Below, piece after piece: positions 11,862 through 23,507 of a stretch of DNA of 64,000 bases. Both the position numbers and the translations under genes were made by a program. Below the pieces are notes generated by a model. It was not told the origin of the DNA, made no database searches, and worked only from the letters and a program-made list of their open reading frames with translations. How positions within the stretch are numbered: position 1 is the stretch's first letter; each line of letters starts with the position of its first letter. Source of the stretch: Bugula neritina. Lineage: Eukaryota > Bryozoa > Gymnolaemata > Cheilostomatida > Bugulidae. Location: positions 10,145,429-10,209,428 of the forward strand of contig OZ037769.1 of the NCBI GenBank assembly GCA_964035545.1. The letters are read 5' to 3'.

Positions 11862-12689
11862 CTGCAAGTCAGTTTCAACCATTTCAAGTATTGAATAATA
11901 GTATATAACTTCTCTATTCTGTGACAATAATGGACAAACTATTTAGAAATACTTGCAAGTTTTGTATTTAATACATTAGTCTAAACTCTATTCTGATAGG
12001 CTTTAACACCTCACGCATATCAACACACACAATAGAATATCATGTACCATCAAACAAATGCTAATGAATATCTATTATATCAAAAGATCATTTTTTTCCA
12101 GACAAATTACAATGCTGTAACCAATTTCTTTAGCAAATAAAAATAAAGATGCAATTTTTAGTTTAAGGTAAGACTGTATTTTAATAGTTCTTAAATATAT
12201 TTTAGCTATTAGGATGTTTAATCAAAATAATAGAAAAGTTGATGTATGATAGCAAATTTTTTTCAACTTTAATTTAAAACCTAGGATTTGAAAAAGGGAA
12301 ATCCTCTAGAAAAATTAAAAAGTATTTTGAATTATATTAAATCAGTTAAATTATAAACTATTCATTCATAGGTAAATTATAATTATTGTACCAGATTTTA
12401 GAATACAGCAATCAACAACATTATATCTAATCATGATAGATAATAAAGTAAATACAGCTAGTTAGGAAGGTTTGTAACAAAAACGTTGTAAATGTCACAT
12501 CTTCAATTGTAAAAATTTAACACAATATTATTATTTTTAAGTTTTTAACAGTACTGTTATGTTACTACCACACATCATGTACATTTTGCCTAGTTTACAC
12601 TTGTTCAAAGATTTTATTCCTGTGGAACCCCCTAATAGTGCAAGCTTCTAATCTGTCTATGGACTGCAAATTTACAATGTAGGCACATG

Positions 12690-12920
12690 ACTTGAGGGAT
12701 TTTGTTGTAACGTAAGAGAAATGATGACCAGATGATCTCCGTGACATCACTAATTGTCCCACTAGGACTAGAACTACGTGTCCCACTAGGACTAGAACTA
12801 CGTGTCCCACTAGGACTAGAACTACGTGTCCCACTAGGACTAGAACTACGTGTCCCACTAAGACTAGAACTACGTGTCGTACTAAACCTAGACTCTAACC
12901 TCTAGACTATGGCTGCTTCT
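12690..12920 (-). mobile_element. tRNA-derived SINE interrupted by a 24-bp tandem expansion
   Basis: On the minus strand the head reads GAAGCAGCCATAGTCTAGAG and the tail has GATCATCTGGTCATCATTTC, matching the SINE at 5441-5610. Between the A-box region and the core lie five near-identical 24-bp units (12754-12873, containing CCCACTAGGACTAGAACTAC). The B-box-like part of the SINE has apparently been tandemly amplified. Confidence 0.6.
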
Positions 12921-13440
12921 TGAGCACCTTGCTTAGCAGAGATCTGTTAAATACAAACTAAAAAGCAACCTGCACTCATTAAAAACAATAAGTTGTTAAA
13001 CCTGGTATAAATCTTTATATTAATTATAAACTGCCCTAAATGCTAGTCTATTGCTGTGTTTTACTCAGTTAGCTTATAATTGTTTACATATTAGTAAGCA
13101 ACTCCCATAATTGTAATATTACAAGAGCAAGACAAGCTGAGCTAATTTGTAGTCTACAGAAATTTGATTATTTAAATTTGAAAATGACATTGAATATTAT
13201 TCAACTAAGCTTATATCTTAAGTTTTGAAACTACGAAAACTTTTTATCCTGAGACTTTAGGGTTGCCTGAAGCTAAGTATCAACTTAATGACATTTTATT
13301 AGTATTAGTAACAGCTAATTGATTTCAGTGTTATCTAGGATATTTGATCTTTAATACTTATTGCTAACTATTAACTATCAAGTAGCATCTTATATCTTAC
13401 CTGATTAGTTTATTAGACATTGCACCTCAATTTTAAAAGA

Positions 13441-13625
13441 AGAAGCAGAAGTGGTATAGCGGTTAGAGCACTGACCTATTGTGCACTAGGCTATGGGTTT
13501 GAATCCCAGCAGGGTCATTGGTGACATCAGAAAGATTATCTGATCATAACTGACACAGCATGGGCAGCTCACTGTGACAGCCTTACCATCAGCTGATATT
13601 ATTAGAGCATATATTAGAAAGATGA
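13441..13625 (+). mobile_element. tRNA-derived SINE
   Basis: A-box-like AGTGGTATAGCGGTTAGAGC and B-box GGGTTTGAATCCC are spaced as in a tRNA. A core follows with GTGACATCAGAAAGATTATC and TGATCATAAC, related to the core of the copies at 5441 and 12690. It does not fold as an intact tRNA with a matched acceptor stem, so I call a SINE and not a tRNA gene. Confidence 0.6.
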
Positions 13626-16020
13626 AGACTTGAAATAAAATTGAGTTTAATGATTCACATTGATAATAAAAAGGCTAACATAATAGACAGAAACAGGTCC
13701 AAGTTGCAGCAAATTATGGTGAATATTATACACAATGCAGTTACAAATATTAAATACAATTGATATAGATGCTTAGCTTTAGTAATTCTTAAAATCAATA
13801 CTGAAGTTAATATTCTTAGAGTTTGTAACATGCGAAGTTTAATTTACTCTAAGCTAAATTCAAATGAATTAGACATAGTTTAAGCTTATTCATAGTAGTA
13901 ATATTATTGTGTCTAGTAGTAATATGCTCAAGTAATAAGTAAACTCAAATATAAAACTGTCTTCAGCTATTGGAGAGTTATGCCTACTAGTTGATACTAT
14001 ATTAAATATGATCTTTTTACATTTAGAAATATTATTAATAACAAAATAATCAACTGTCTAATTCTGCTGATGAATTTTTGTATTAGAATGGGAATAAAAA
14101 TACATTTAGTTCAGCTTATTGATAAAATTTATGCTAAAACTAAGATTGGTTATATTTAGATTAAGCGATAGATATATCATAATAGTAATAATAGCATTAA
14201 TTTATAATGATACTTTAGTAGCAGATGCTGAAATCACGGTATATATTAATATACTGTGATTTTATCACAGTATATTAAAATACAACAAATGACATCTTTC
14301 CCCTTTATATATGCGTTTAGTGACACCACTCTCAAATCTATAAAAAAGGGTAAATATTATGATGTAATCATGCAGTCCAATCTGTAGTTTAAAAGACCCA
14401 TTTAAAATTAACATGTACACAAAATACTATTTATGATGCACCCATGAAAGCAAAATTAGTGGATATTTGAATATGTTCAATTTCATGTTAAGTTATCATT
14501 TATACTATCTATAGTTAAACTTATAGTTATAATAATATTTATTGCTTATATTCATAGTTGTATATTAGATTAAACTTATAGTAATACTAATAGTATAAAT
14601 ATAATTACATTTAATAAAAAAAAGATATGAAAGTGAGGAGTTCCTGCGCAATATGGCTCTGTGAAGAGGTGCTCGGCAGAAATAATTAATCTGATCTGAT
14701 TACATTTACTGTATTAGTATTAGTAATATTAATAGTAAACTAGTGATACTTAATTTTATAGTTAATAGGGCTACAGCTATATGACTATCAGTATCACCAT
14801 GATTTCAACTTGTAATTAAATTTATAACCTATGACTAGGCAGGCTATGCCTATAGTAATACAGTAATACTAATACTATTAGTAATAGTAATACAGTAATA
14901 CTAATAGTAAATCATGAATGTAATACTAATACTAATAGTAATAGTAATACTAATACTAATAGTAATAAGTAAATCACTAAAAGTAAATGAAATAATAAAA
15001 TCATAATGATACTGATAGTCATAGTGATAATCATTTAATCATAATCATAATGATAACCATAACGTAAAACTGAATCAAAATGTAGTATTTAAACTTAAAG
15101 TTAAATAGTTAAAATGTTACACTTTGAATTACAGCTTTATTATTATTAATATTAGAACATTGTGATTGACTTTGAGTTTAAATAAATAAAATAACAAAAT
15201 GTGCTGCTAATTTTTGGTCAGAGTCTTCTAAATTTTTAGTGCAATTATAATATTAATAATATTATTATACATAGTTGAGGGTGTTGGTACAGTTTCTAAA
15301 AAAAATAATGTAAAAGTCAAGTGTGGTATGTGTAGGGTAACTACAAAATAATGCATACAAAGAGTTTAACACTTTCTCGCTAAATTAAAGGTCAAGGATA
15401 TTGCAATAGTAGACCTACCAAAACTTTTTTGTATCATCATCATATTATTATGATGGATGTAAATTATGATTATAATTAAAACCTTTAAATAAATGTCCAA
15501 TAGTTATAGTCACATTATAATTTAAATTAGCAGTAAGTCACTTGGTAAAATAAACGTAAGTAATGTGTTTCAATTAATTACAAATATTATTACTATAAGT
15601 TTAAGTATAAGTATATTTTAATGGTGTACCTCAGCCAGTACTTTTAGTTTTTCAACTTTTCAAGTTAATCTTCATCTTCATCTTGAACTTGACTCTTGAG
15701 AGTTGAGAATGAGTCTCACTCTCAGTCTTGTGATCACCGATTTATGTTAAAATCAATTATCATATTAAATTTAATATCCATTTCATTATCAACGTAGTTG
15801 TGAATATGGTAAATATTCAATGTTATTAATATTATTACTATTAGCTCTTACTCTTAGTCTTTCTCTTTGCTGATTACTCAATCGAAATAAATCATTACTC
15901 ATAATCATACTGATACTCATAGTGATAGTCATTAGTCATTACTGATCACTCTCATTACTCATACTCATAGTCATACTCATTCGTGATTAGTCTTAGAAAT
16001 GTAAACACTATTAGTAATAC

Positions 16021-16329
16021 TGTTATGTTTTCCAGAATTAGGGTTGATATGCAATCCAGAGAGTCTAATTACTTGCTATAGAACTGCACCAGGATAAGTC
16101 GAGTGAACGAGTATATATTTTAAACACAATAATACATTACAAAAACGATACAAATACATCTGACAATTTACACATCTAGACTATTCAGCACTCTAACTTC
16201 GACTGACTAACAGCGGGAAAACTATTACTGCTGCTAACTAATCCTAAGCCGCTAATTGGCTATCAATTGTTCCGGGTCAATTACACGACCCCATATACTG
16301 TGCTGCTGGTAGCTCCACGAGCCACCACA
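16021..16329 (-). repeat. LTR of element A (3' LTR)
   Basis: 309 bp, from TGTTATGTTTTCC to GAGCCACCACA on the plus strand. It is followed inward at 16330-16351 by CCGCCCCCACCAGCAGAAAG, the complement of a polypurine tract. Confidence 0.93.
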
Positions 16330-16351
16330 CCGCCCCCACCAGCAGAAAGCC
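16330..16351 (-). other. Polypurine tract of element A
   Basis: On the minus strand the sequence CTTTCTGCTGGTGGGGGCGG directly abuts the 3' LTR. The same tract occurs at the equivalent place in D (51301 on) and a variant in B (36990 on), as expected for the plus-strand primer. Confidence 0.75.
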
Positions 16352-16619
16352 CTCTTTCTGATATATAAAAACATTCATCCTTAACCACATACATCAGTAG
16401 ACCAAAAGATAGTACATAACACATATAAAGATATCTAATAGCAGACAGAGTCATTATAACAGCAAGTTACATACAATTGGCCAGCTATAGAGGAGGAATA
16501 CCGGCTAGCTGTAGTATTGGACAAAGAGTCGACCTGTCGAGCAGTCAAGCATTTGCATGATAGTCTTGGGTCTCCCAAGAAGGCGAAGTTGTGGATTATT
16601 CCGGGTAGCAGAACCAGAG

Positions 16620-17692
16620 TCAATGTTGGGCACGCCGATGTTTGGCTTGGCATGTACGTAGCTTCCGCTTGATCCGGCCCACTGATCCTTTCAGTTGGAA
16701 GAACCCCGTCGTGGTGTTGAGCAGGTCGGGTGCTAACTGGGTAAATTCCTCTTGTAATCGGAGGAGACGTTCCTCTACTGTGGCCAGGCGAGCAGGGTCT
16801 GGGGACGGTGTCCGTCTGCGGCGCAGAGGGGGACTGGGAGACCTGGTTCGTCTCTTCGTCGGGGTAGGGGAGACTTCTCCCTCTTCGGGGTAGGAAAGTT
16901 CCTCGGGGGTGTACGCAATCTGAGGGCGGTCAGATACCAATGGGGATTGTTGCCTGGCATAGTCTAATACGCGTTGGAAGCCCGAGGTCAGGACAGCTAA
17001 CAGCATCGCCTTCTTTACTAGGGGTCGTATCAGAGTGAGGAATTCTGGATAGAGTTTGGCATCTACTACGTAGTTCTCTCCGGAGAAACAGCCTGTTGCT
17101 CGATGTCGGGTGACAGGGTAGGGGTAGACATCATTGTATCCACAGGGGCAGAATGTGAGTAAGAGATGGGCATTGACGTGTAGCTTCAAGGAGCGGTGAG
17201 ATGCACATTCTTCGCCACAAATCTGGCACCGCGTCCGTCCTCTGGACCCCCAGGCCGTTTCTATCTGCTCCTCTGATTTTGGAGACACCCACCGCCAACG
17301 GCGGCGCAGTGGCTCGGGCCGGTCACCATTGGCATACTCCTCAGGATGCGGAGCGGGAAGTGCTTTATCTCGTACCCTGGTTGTAGCGAGTCGAGTGTAA
17401 TCTGAAAAAGTTTCAACAGTGTTAGTATAATACACTGCCGTGTTGTCGGCTTGAATAGCCTGGCAACTCCTCATTCAGTTACCTCGTAGAGATTTATGGT
17501 AGTGAATAGTCAGATAGAACACGTATTGCAATGAGATTATAAAAATCTCCAAGTCAAACTGAGTTCTTACTACGGTATTTCACTAACCTATCTTCAGCTC
17601 AATTGACTCAGTGAGTCGGAGCTGAGCGATGCAATCTAGTTTCCATATTAAGATATAGTTAACTCACCCCACGATCTGTTGTCGTAAGACAT
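16620..17692 (-). CDS. Element A ORF3: spliced zinc-finger protein
   Basis: Predicted from two exons: 17692-17668 (ATG plus 8 codons and one base, then donor G/GTGAGT) and 17401-16620 (after TTTTTCAG). They join in phase to 268 aa. The second exon is open without interruption. Motifs in order: a basic tract with WVSP..SEEQIE.AWG; a C2H2 finger CX2CX12HX3H starting CQICGEEC (residues 66-86); a second finger CXCX12HX4C starting CPCG (to residue 112); an S/P/R-rich linker with RRRTPSPDP; and a leucine-rich charged C-terminal segment (EERLLRLQEEFTQLAPDLL...) ending in a basic tail. Homologues lie at the same place in B and D. I know no such gene in standard gypsy elements. A nucleic-acid-binding, dimerising accessory protein is inference. 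It is not an Env: there is no signal peptide or membrane segment. Confidence 0.7.
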
Positions 17693-17716
17693 ACTGAATT
17701 TGTGAAATGGTTTGAA

Positions 17717-20700
17717 CTACTGCTTAGAAACACGTCTACTCCTGACTGCATCAGCGTATGAAAAGATCGAGCAACGTGGTTGGGGTGCGTGATTAAGACT
17801 TTGTGCACCCGGCGGATGAATATTGTTTCCATTTCCGCCGATACAAAAGTTGATATTTTCGTGGTGTTGACAACTCCCACATTTGCTCGATACTTTTCTC
17901 GTACGGTTTTCCCCTAGACTTTCATACGCGCCGCTTTTAACGCAGTCGCATACGAACTCCTTCAAATATGCGGGGGGTTGCCTCGTACGCTGCCCCCTTT
18001 CTAGGGGGGGTGACACGCTCGCCGGTTTATTAGCAGGGGCCTCTAATGGCGTCTCTACTTCACCGTTAGCGGTCACTTCTTCTTGTTCTCCGGATAGAGC
18101 CCCTCCCTCCGTGGGGGTTTGCACTTCCGGAACCGGCTCGGTTTCCGGAAGTGGTGGAATCAGACTTGGCGGTGGCGGACACGCTTCTGTTAGTAAAAGC
18201 GGTCGCTCATCTCTCATTAATCTTTCTTCCCGCGGTATGACCACTTCATATTCAGGTCCATGCCGCCGTCGCCCGCGCGTTGTTGTCTGCCTCCTGGGCT
18301 CTAACAACGGGGGGGGGGGGCTTCTCCCACTCCGTCGGGGCTAGCCCAATACGGCTTCAAGCGAGACTCATTCTGGATAGACACCTGTCCTGAGCGCTCA
18401 ATCTTGTACGTATGGTTGGGCATAGCCTCGACGATCACGTAGGGTCCCACGAACTTAGGCTGTAACTTAGCCGCCTGTCTGCAACGCCTACGGTAATTGA
18501 CCATCCACACCTTATCCCCTGTTTGGTAGAGGGGTGGTTCCTCGGAATCTTCGTGTCGCACCTTCCACTGTTCACGCAGTATGTCGTGTGCGACCTTCAT
18601 CCGTTCCACTAGTTCACTGGCATACTCGTGAATCGAGTTGTCTAGCTCTGGAACGTGGTAGGTGAGATGGTCAGGTACCCGGGTCTCTCTCCCGAGCATC
18701 AAGAGGTTTGGGGTCTCACCAGTACTGGTGTGTGGGGTGCTACGGTATGCACGCATGACCTGCGGCAACACCGTGTCCCATTCCTCTTGACTGCGTCCAA
18801 GGAGGAGACTCCGGAGCGCATCACCTAGCATCCGGTTGTTGCGCTCCACCACCCCATTGCCTTGCGGGTGATAGAAGGTGGTCCTGCTCTGATTTACTCC
18901 CCAGAGGCGGCAAAGGTCGCTCATCAGTTGAGACTGGAATTGAGCGCCTTGATCAGAGTGTATCTGCTCGGGTAGACCGAAATAACAGAATACATGTTGG
19001 TCTAGTACCCTGGCCACTGTTGGGGGCCGATGCATCTGGGATAGCCAGAGCATCCGCCCACCTAGTAAAGTGGTCGGTTAATACTAATATCCAACTATTG
19101 CCTCTGGGGGGTCAGGGGCATGGGTCCGACCAGGTCAACAGCTACCACTTGCTACAGCCTGCCAGCATATAGCCTCCGCCGTCCCTCTTCACCAGGGAGA
19201 CGGCCATGCTTGCTGGCCTGGCAGATTTCGCACTGCTTAACTCTGAGCCGGACATCCCACCCCATTTTGGACCAATACCACCGGAGTTGTAGTTTGGAGA
19301 TCACCCTCTTGACCCCTGCGTGGGCCTGTTTGTGAGTGTCCCAGATCAACTCGCGGCGTATGGCACTGGGGCAGACCACCCTTTTCCTCTCCGGGTGTCT
19401 GCCATTGGCAGCTAGAGAGATGGTCAATAGACCATCCTGCCCGATCCTCAGCGAGTCCCAACTGGCAGAGTAGCCGGAACTCGGCGCATCCCTGCCGTAT
19501 ACGTTCCTCGCTGGGTCGTCGCCCATCCTTTTTGGCCCGATATATGTCTGCCACTACTCCAGGCAACTCCTCTTGGAGCTTCTGCAGCTCCTGGACATTA
19601 TCGGCCAGTACAGGATTGGCGCGGAGGTTCTGTACAACCTCCGGGGACTCGTCAACCTCCTGCCTGAGTTGACCTTGGTCCCAGTCAAACGGTGCTCCGT
19701 GGTGAGCCAATGTCTCCAACTCGCGTCGCGGGGGACCTCCGTCCCTCCTCTCGATGTTGAGACACTGTTTGCAACCTCCATCAGGTCGGCGGCTCAGACC
19801 ATCCGCATTGCTGTGTCTCTTGCCCGGTCGATGTTCGATCCGGTACGAGAATTCAGCTAGGATTTCGAGCCACCGGGCGACCTGACTAGAGGGCTCTGCT
19901 CTCTTGCACAACCAGATCAGCGAGGCATGATCCGTACGCAGCCGGAACTTCCTGCCATATAAGTATGGTCTGAAGTGCTTCACTGACTTGATTACTGCCA
20001 GCAGCTCCTTGCGGGTAGTGCAGTAATTTCGTTCAGTGGGTGAGAGAGACTTGCTGTAGTAGGCTACTACTACCTCTCGGCCTTCCTGCACTTGAGACAG
20101 CACAGCGCCAACATTTTGGTCACTGGCATCAGTGTCGAGGATGTACTCCAGAGTGGGGTCTGGGTAGGCCAAGATGGGCGCCGTTAGCAGGCAGCCCTTG
20201 AGGCGGTCGAACGCTCCTTGTTCGACTGGGGTCCACTGCCACGTCACCCCCTTTGCGGTGAGCCGGTTTAACGGCTGTGCTATGCCCGCAAAGTCTGGTA
20301 TGTATTGCCTGTAATACCCTACCAGCCCCAAGAAAGCCCGAAGTCCGGTCAAGTCTTGGGGCGTGACCCAGTCTTCTATTGCTCGTACCTTCTCAGGATC
20401 CGTTGCCACGCCGTTTCGACCGACAACGTGCCCCAGGTAGTTAACCTCTGGCTGCAATAGAGCGCACTTGGAAGGTTTGAGCTTAAGACCGGCACCTCGG
20501 AGTCTCTCAAAGACCTTCCGCAGACGACCGACATGCGTCTCGAAGTCTGGGGAGATCACGATGACATCATCGAGGTAGATCAGCAGTGTCTTCCAATGGA
20601 GCCCGCTGAGGACTTGCTCCATCAGCCTCTGGAAGGTGGCTGGGGCGGAGGTTAACCCGAAAGGCAACACCTTCCACTTCCACAAACCGTCCCATGTGAT

Positions 20701-22327
20701 AAACGCCGCTTTCTCCTGGGCGTCGGGACTCAGAGGAACTTGCCAATAGCCGCTTAGCAAGTCTAACGTACTGAAGTACTTGCTGCCGGCTAGGGCGTCC
20801 AATGACTCGTCAATACGAGGTAGAGGGTAGGCGTCCTGTATGGTTACGCTATTGAGTTTGCGGTAATCCACACAGAACCGCCAACTGCCGTCTTTCTTCC
20901 GGACCAATACGACCGGCGAGCTCCACGCACTATGGGCGGGCTCTATGAGGCCGCGGTCCAGAAGATCCCGTACTTGTCGGCTAACCTCCTTCTCTTTTTC
21001 CGGCCCCAGCCTGCGTGTGGGCTGCCGGACAGGGACTGTCCCTGCAGTCAGCGGTATTTCGTGTCTGACAATTCCAGTCAGTCCCACGTCATGATCTCCG
21101 CTGCTGAACACATCACCGTAGTCGCGTAGCAACTTCGCCATAGCTTGGCGTTCTTTGTTACTCGCGCAGCCGCCACAGGCTGTATCATACAAGTCCCGGA
21201 GATGTGTTGGGACTGTCCCTCGCCCTTGAGTAGGGCACCGAGGGAGTGCCTCCGTCGCATCACCCAGCGACGGGCCCACGTCCTCCTCTTGAACAGAGTG
21301 AAAACGGCCCAGCATAGACCCAGCCGGAAGCTTGACAGACTCGGTAAAAGGGTTGACGCACTGCACTAAGATCTCCCCTTGCTCAGTCAGCTGGTTCAGA
21401 CTGCTGGCAAGTTGGATCCTTTCAGACGCGCCTTCAACTACCCCGAGTCCAGAGATCCGGTTATTGTTCACCCTGCAGTGAATGGTAGCCCGGGAGCGGC
21501 CTGGTATGGTACGGTTGCATACCACTTGCACACCTCCCACTAAAGGCCGGCCGAACTTGTCGACGCAGGCGAGTTCTCGCCCGGACATCATCATCGCAGA
21601 TTTACTAAAATCGATGTGACATCCGTGCCGTTTTAGGAATGGCATCCCGAGGATGGCGTCCTCCTTGAGCTGACTGACGATAAACGTCTCTTGGATCGTT
21701 TGATCGCGGACTCGTCCAGTCAGCTCAATTATACCATAGAAGGGTGCCATACTCCCCCTCGTATGGTTCCATCTCACCCCTGACCCTAGCACTGAGGGTG
21801 TCGAAGAGTTGGCGACTTAAGAGTTTCGTGGTACAGCCTGAATCAATGAGGAAAGTAACAGCCTTGCCTTCCAGTTTACCGGGCAAGAAATAGCTGTTCC
21901 CATGGGGCTGCACCTGAACTCTCTCTTCAGGCCTTACTCTCGCAGGGAGTACCCCCCTCGCTTTGGGTCGTGAAGGAGGTCTCTTGGGATGGTGGTAAGT
22001 GGGCCTCGGGGGTGCCGAGGCTAGATTCCGGGCTACCTTTGTTGGCTCCCATCCAGATTCTTGGGCTTGTAGCCCTGCGAATCTGTTGTGAAGGGGAATG
22101 GAAAAGGTAGCGGCGGGGCGGAGCCCCTTGCTGGTCCGTCGTGGCTGTTGCCACTGTCGGTTTCCAGTACGCGGTACCCGTCTAGGTGACCTGCGTTTCT
22201 TCTTCCCTGGAGGTTTCATCGTCGGCCCGCAGGAGGTGGGAACATCTGCGGGCCGCGGTAGTTTAACCCCGGAGTTAGGAAGGGACAGTACCTGCGAAAA
22301 TGTCCTTGATTTCCGCATTCCCAGCAA
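17717..22327 (-). pseudogene. pol: Element A pol (PR-RT-RNase H-IN), frameshifted
   Basis: Pol opens in the -1 frame relative to gag. The protease has LIDSGCTTKLLS (an aspartic protease with DSG); a short deletion downstream shifts frame near 21740. A long frame (19237-21792) then carries RT (FCVDYRKLNS, YLDDVIVIS) and RNase H (DTDASD, RKELLAV, RTDHASL), all with intact catalytic residues. A second shift near 19460 splits the integrase zinc-binding domain (CEICQASKH at about 19210), and a third near 19100 precedes the integrase core (HSDQGAQFQ, NGVVERNNR). The GPY/F module KFVGPYVI is present. A run of 12 G at 18309-18320 (7 in B) shifts frame before the tail, which ends at 17717. No chromodomain is seen. 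Confidence 0.88.
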
Positions 22328-23097
22328 AAACTGACTGTTTCTCCCTGTGGCGGCGCTGGTGGCCGTACGGGCTCAGCGGCGGTACCTACTGGGGTTTGGG
22401 GTGTCAGTGTTGCTATCAGTTTGGCCAGCATGTCTGTCAGTTGAGTGACTTTCGATGCCGTCGCTAACTGGGACACGGCAGCCGTGGCGGAGGTTTCCTC
22501 CTCTCGTCCCGCGGCCGTGTCCGCGCGGTCTACCTCCACTTGACGGGAGCTCCCGCGACTTTTATGCATTTGATTAGCTAGGAGGTAAGCTTCCCCCTCA
22601 GTCAGAGCATCTTCAACGGTGGTGACTCCCCTAGCTAGAAACTGGTGGTGGAGACCCAAATCGTCGACAGATGCTATGAAAGCGTCGAGGGTATACCTCT
22701 CGCGGTTGACTGGGGGCAAGTCGCTGTATGCGATCTGTGCCAGCTTCATGACCGCGGCGGCGTGCTCCCGCAGCGGGGTGCGGGGATCACACCGCAACCT
22801 CTGCAATCAGGCCTTGGCATCTGTAGCAGAGAGGCCGAAGCCGGCCCGCAGAGAAGCAAAGATATTATCAATGTCTACGCCCAGCCCATAAGGCTTGGCT
22901 TTGTCCATCAATGCCATTCTAAGCTTCAGCAGGGCCACCCTAGGGGGCCACTGGGCGACGTCCATTACGTCGCTAAACTCTTGGATAAATTGTTCCACCT
23001 CCTCTTCGCCCGTGAAGGTGGGCGCCTTTAACCGGTAGCGGTCTTCAGTTAGTTCTCGCGGAACCCTTCGCTCTTCTACTACATGGTTAACAGGCAT
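22216..23097 (-). pseudogene. gag: Element A gag, interrupted by one TGA
   Basis: The N-terminal part (23097-22810) has RYRLKAPTFTGEEEVEQFIQ, shared with B, C, D and E. An in-frame TGA at 22807-22809 follows DAKA, and the same frame then continues to 22216. The C-terminal half has a canonical zinc knuckle CWECGNQGHFRRYC (CX2CX4HX4C). In the paralogues the stop position is a Lys/Arg codon. The protein would package element RNA; here it is truncated before its nucleic-acid-binding part. Confidence 0.85.
22261..22267 (-). promoter_or_regulatory. Candidate -1 ribosomal frameshift heptamer GTTAAAC (element A)
   Basis: On the minus strand, G TTA AAC lies in the gag frame 13 codons after the zinc knuckle, inside the gag/pol overlap. 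Pol is in the -1 frame. It occupies the same place as TTTAAAC in C and E. GUUAAAC is a known slippery sequence in some nidoviruses. Confidence 0.6.
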
Positions 23098-23180
23098 TGT
23101 CTACAGCATTGTCTCTACGCTCACCTTCTACTGCCGGTGGTTGCGTTCCAGCATTTTCAGTCTCCATCTTGGATGCACTA

Positions 23181-23198
23181 TCCCACCGCTGCCACCAC
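23181..23198 (-). other. Primer-binding site of element A (tRNA-Leu)
   Basis: On the minus strand, TGGTGGCAGCGGTGGGAT starts one base inside the 5' LTR. It is complementary to the 3' end of an animal tRNA-Leu(AAG) including CCA, as far as I recall that tRNA. The same site, with small changes, is in B (42599-42616), C (50558-50575), D (54831-54848) and E (34466-34484). Confidence 0.7.
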
Positions 23199-23507
23199 TG
23201 TTATGTTTTCCAGAATTAGGGTTGATATGCAATCCAGAGAGTCTAATTACTTGCTATAGAACTGCACCAGGATAAGTCGAGTGAACGAGTATATATTTTA
23301 AACACAATAATACATTACAAAAACGATACAAATACATCTGACAATTTACACATCTAGACTATTCAGCACTCTAACTTCGACTGACTAACAGCGGGAAAAC
23401 TATTACTGCTGCTAACTAATCCTAAGCCGCTAATTGGCTATCAATTGTTCCGGGTCAATTACACGACCCCATATACTGTGCTGCTGGTAGCTCCACGAGC
23501 CACCACA
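23199..23507 (-). repeat. LTR of element A (5' LTR)
   Basis: 309 bp, matching 16021-16329. It is followed outward by ATAC, the target duplication. Confidence 0.93.

Larger units (their letters stand above)
11862..16020. other. AT-rich intergenic region with SINEs and simple repeats
   Basis: No gene recognised. It holds two SINEs (12690-12920, 13441-13625), a small palindromic hairpin around 14233-14276 (ATCACGGTATAT...), and stretches of (TAATAC)n/(AGTAAT)n-like simple sequence around 14860-14960 and (CATACT)-like sequence around 15900-15990. Confidence 0.55.
16021..23507 (-). mobile_element. Ty3/gypsy LTR retrotransposon A (complete, defective)
   Basis: Two 309-bp LTRs (16021-16329 and 23199-23507), identical as far as I can see by eye, bound the element, with TG...CA ends in both orientations. 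The flanks carry the 4-bp duplication ATAC. Order on the minus strand is LTR, PBS, gag, PR-RT-RH-IN, zinc-finger ORF3, polypurine tract, LTR. Gag has an in-frame TGA and pol has several frameshifts, so it cannot make its own proteins. The near-identical LTRs still imply a recent insertion. No env-like ORF is seen. Confidence 0.95.

Noticed and set aside
13441-13510. A real tRNA gene
   Set aside because: A and B boxes are present, but no paired acceptor stem or clean anticodon arm; the SINE core that follows explains it.
16620-17474. ORF3 of element A as an envelope gene
   Set aside because: No signal peptide, membrane segment or cleavage site; it has paired zinc fingers and a leucine-rich charged end.
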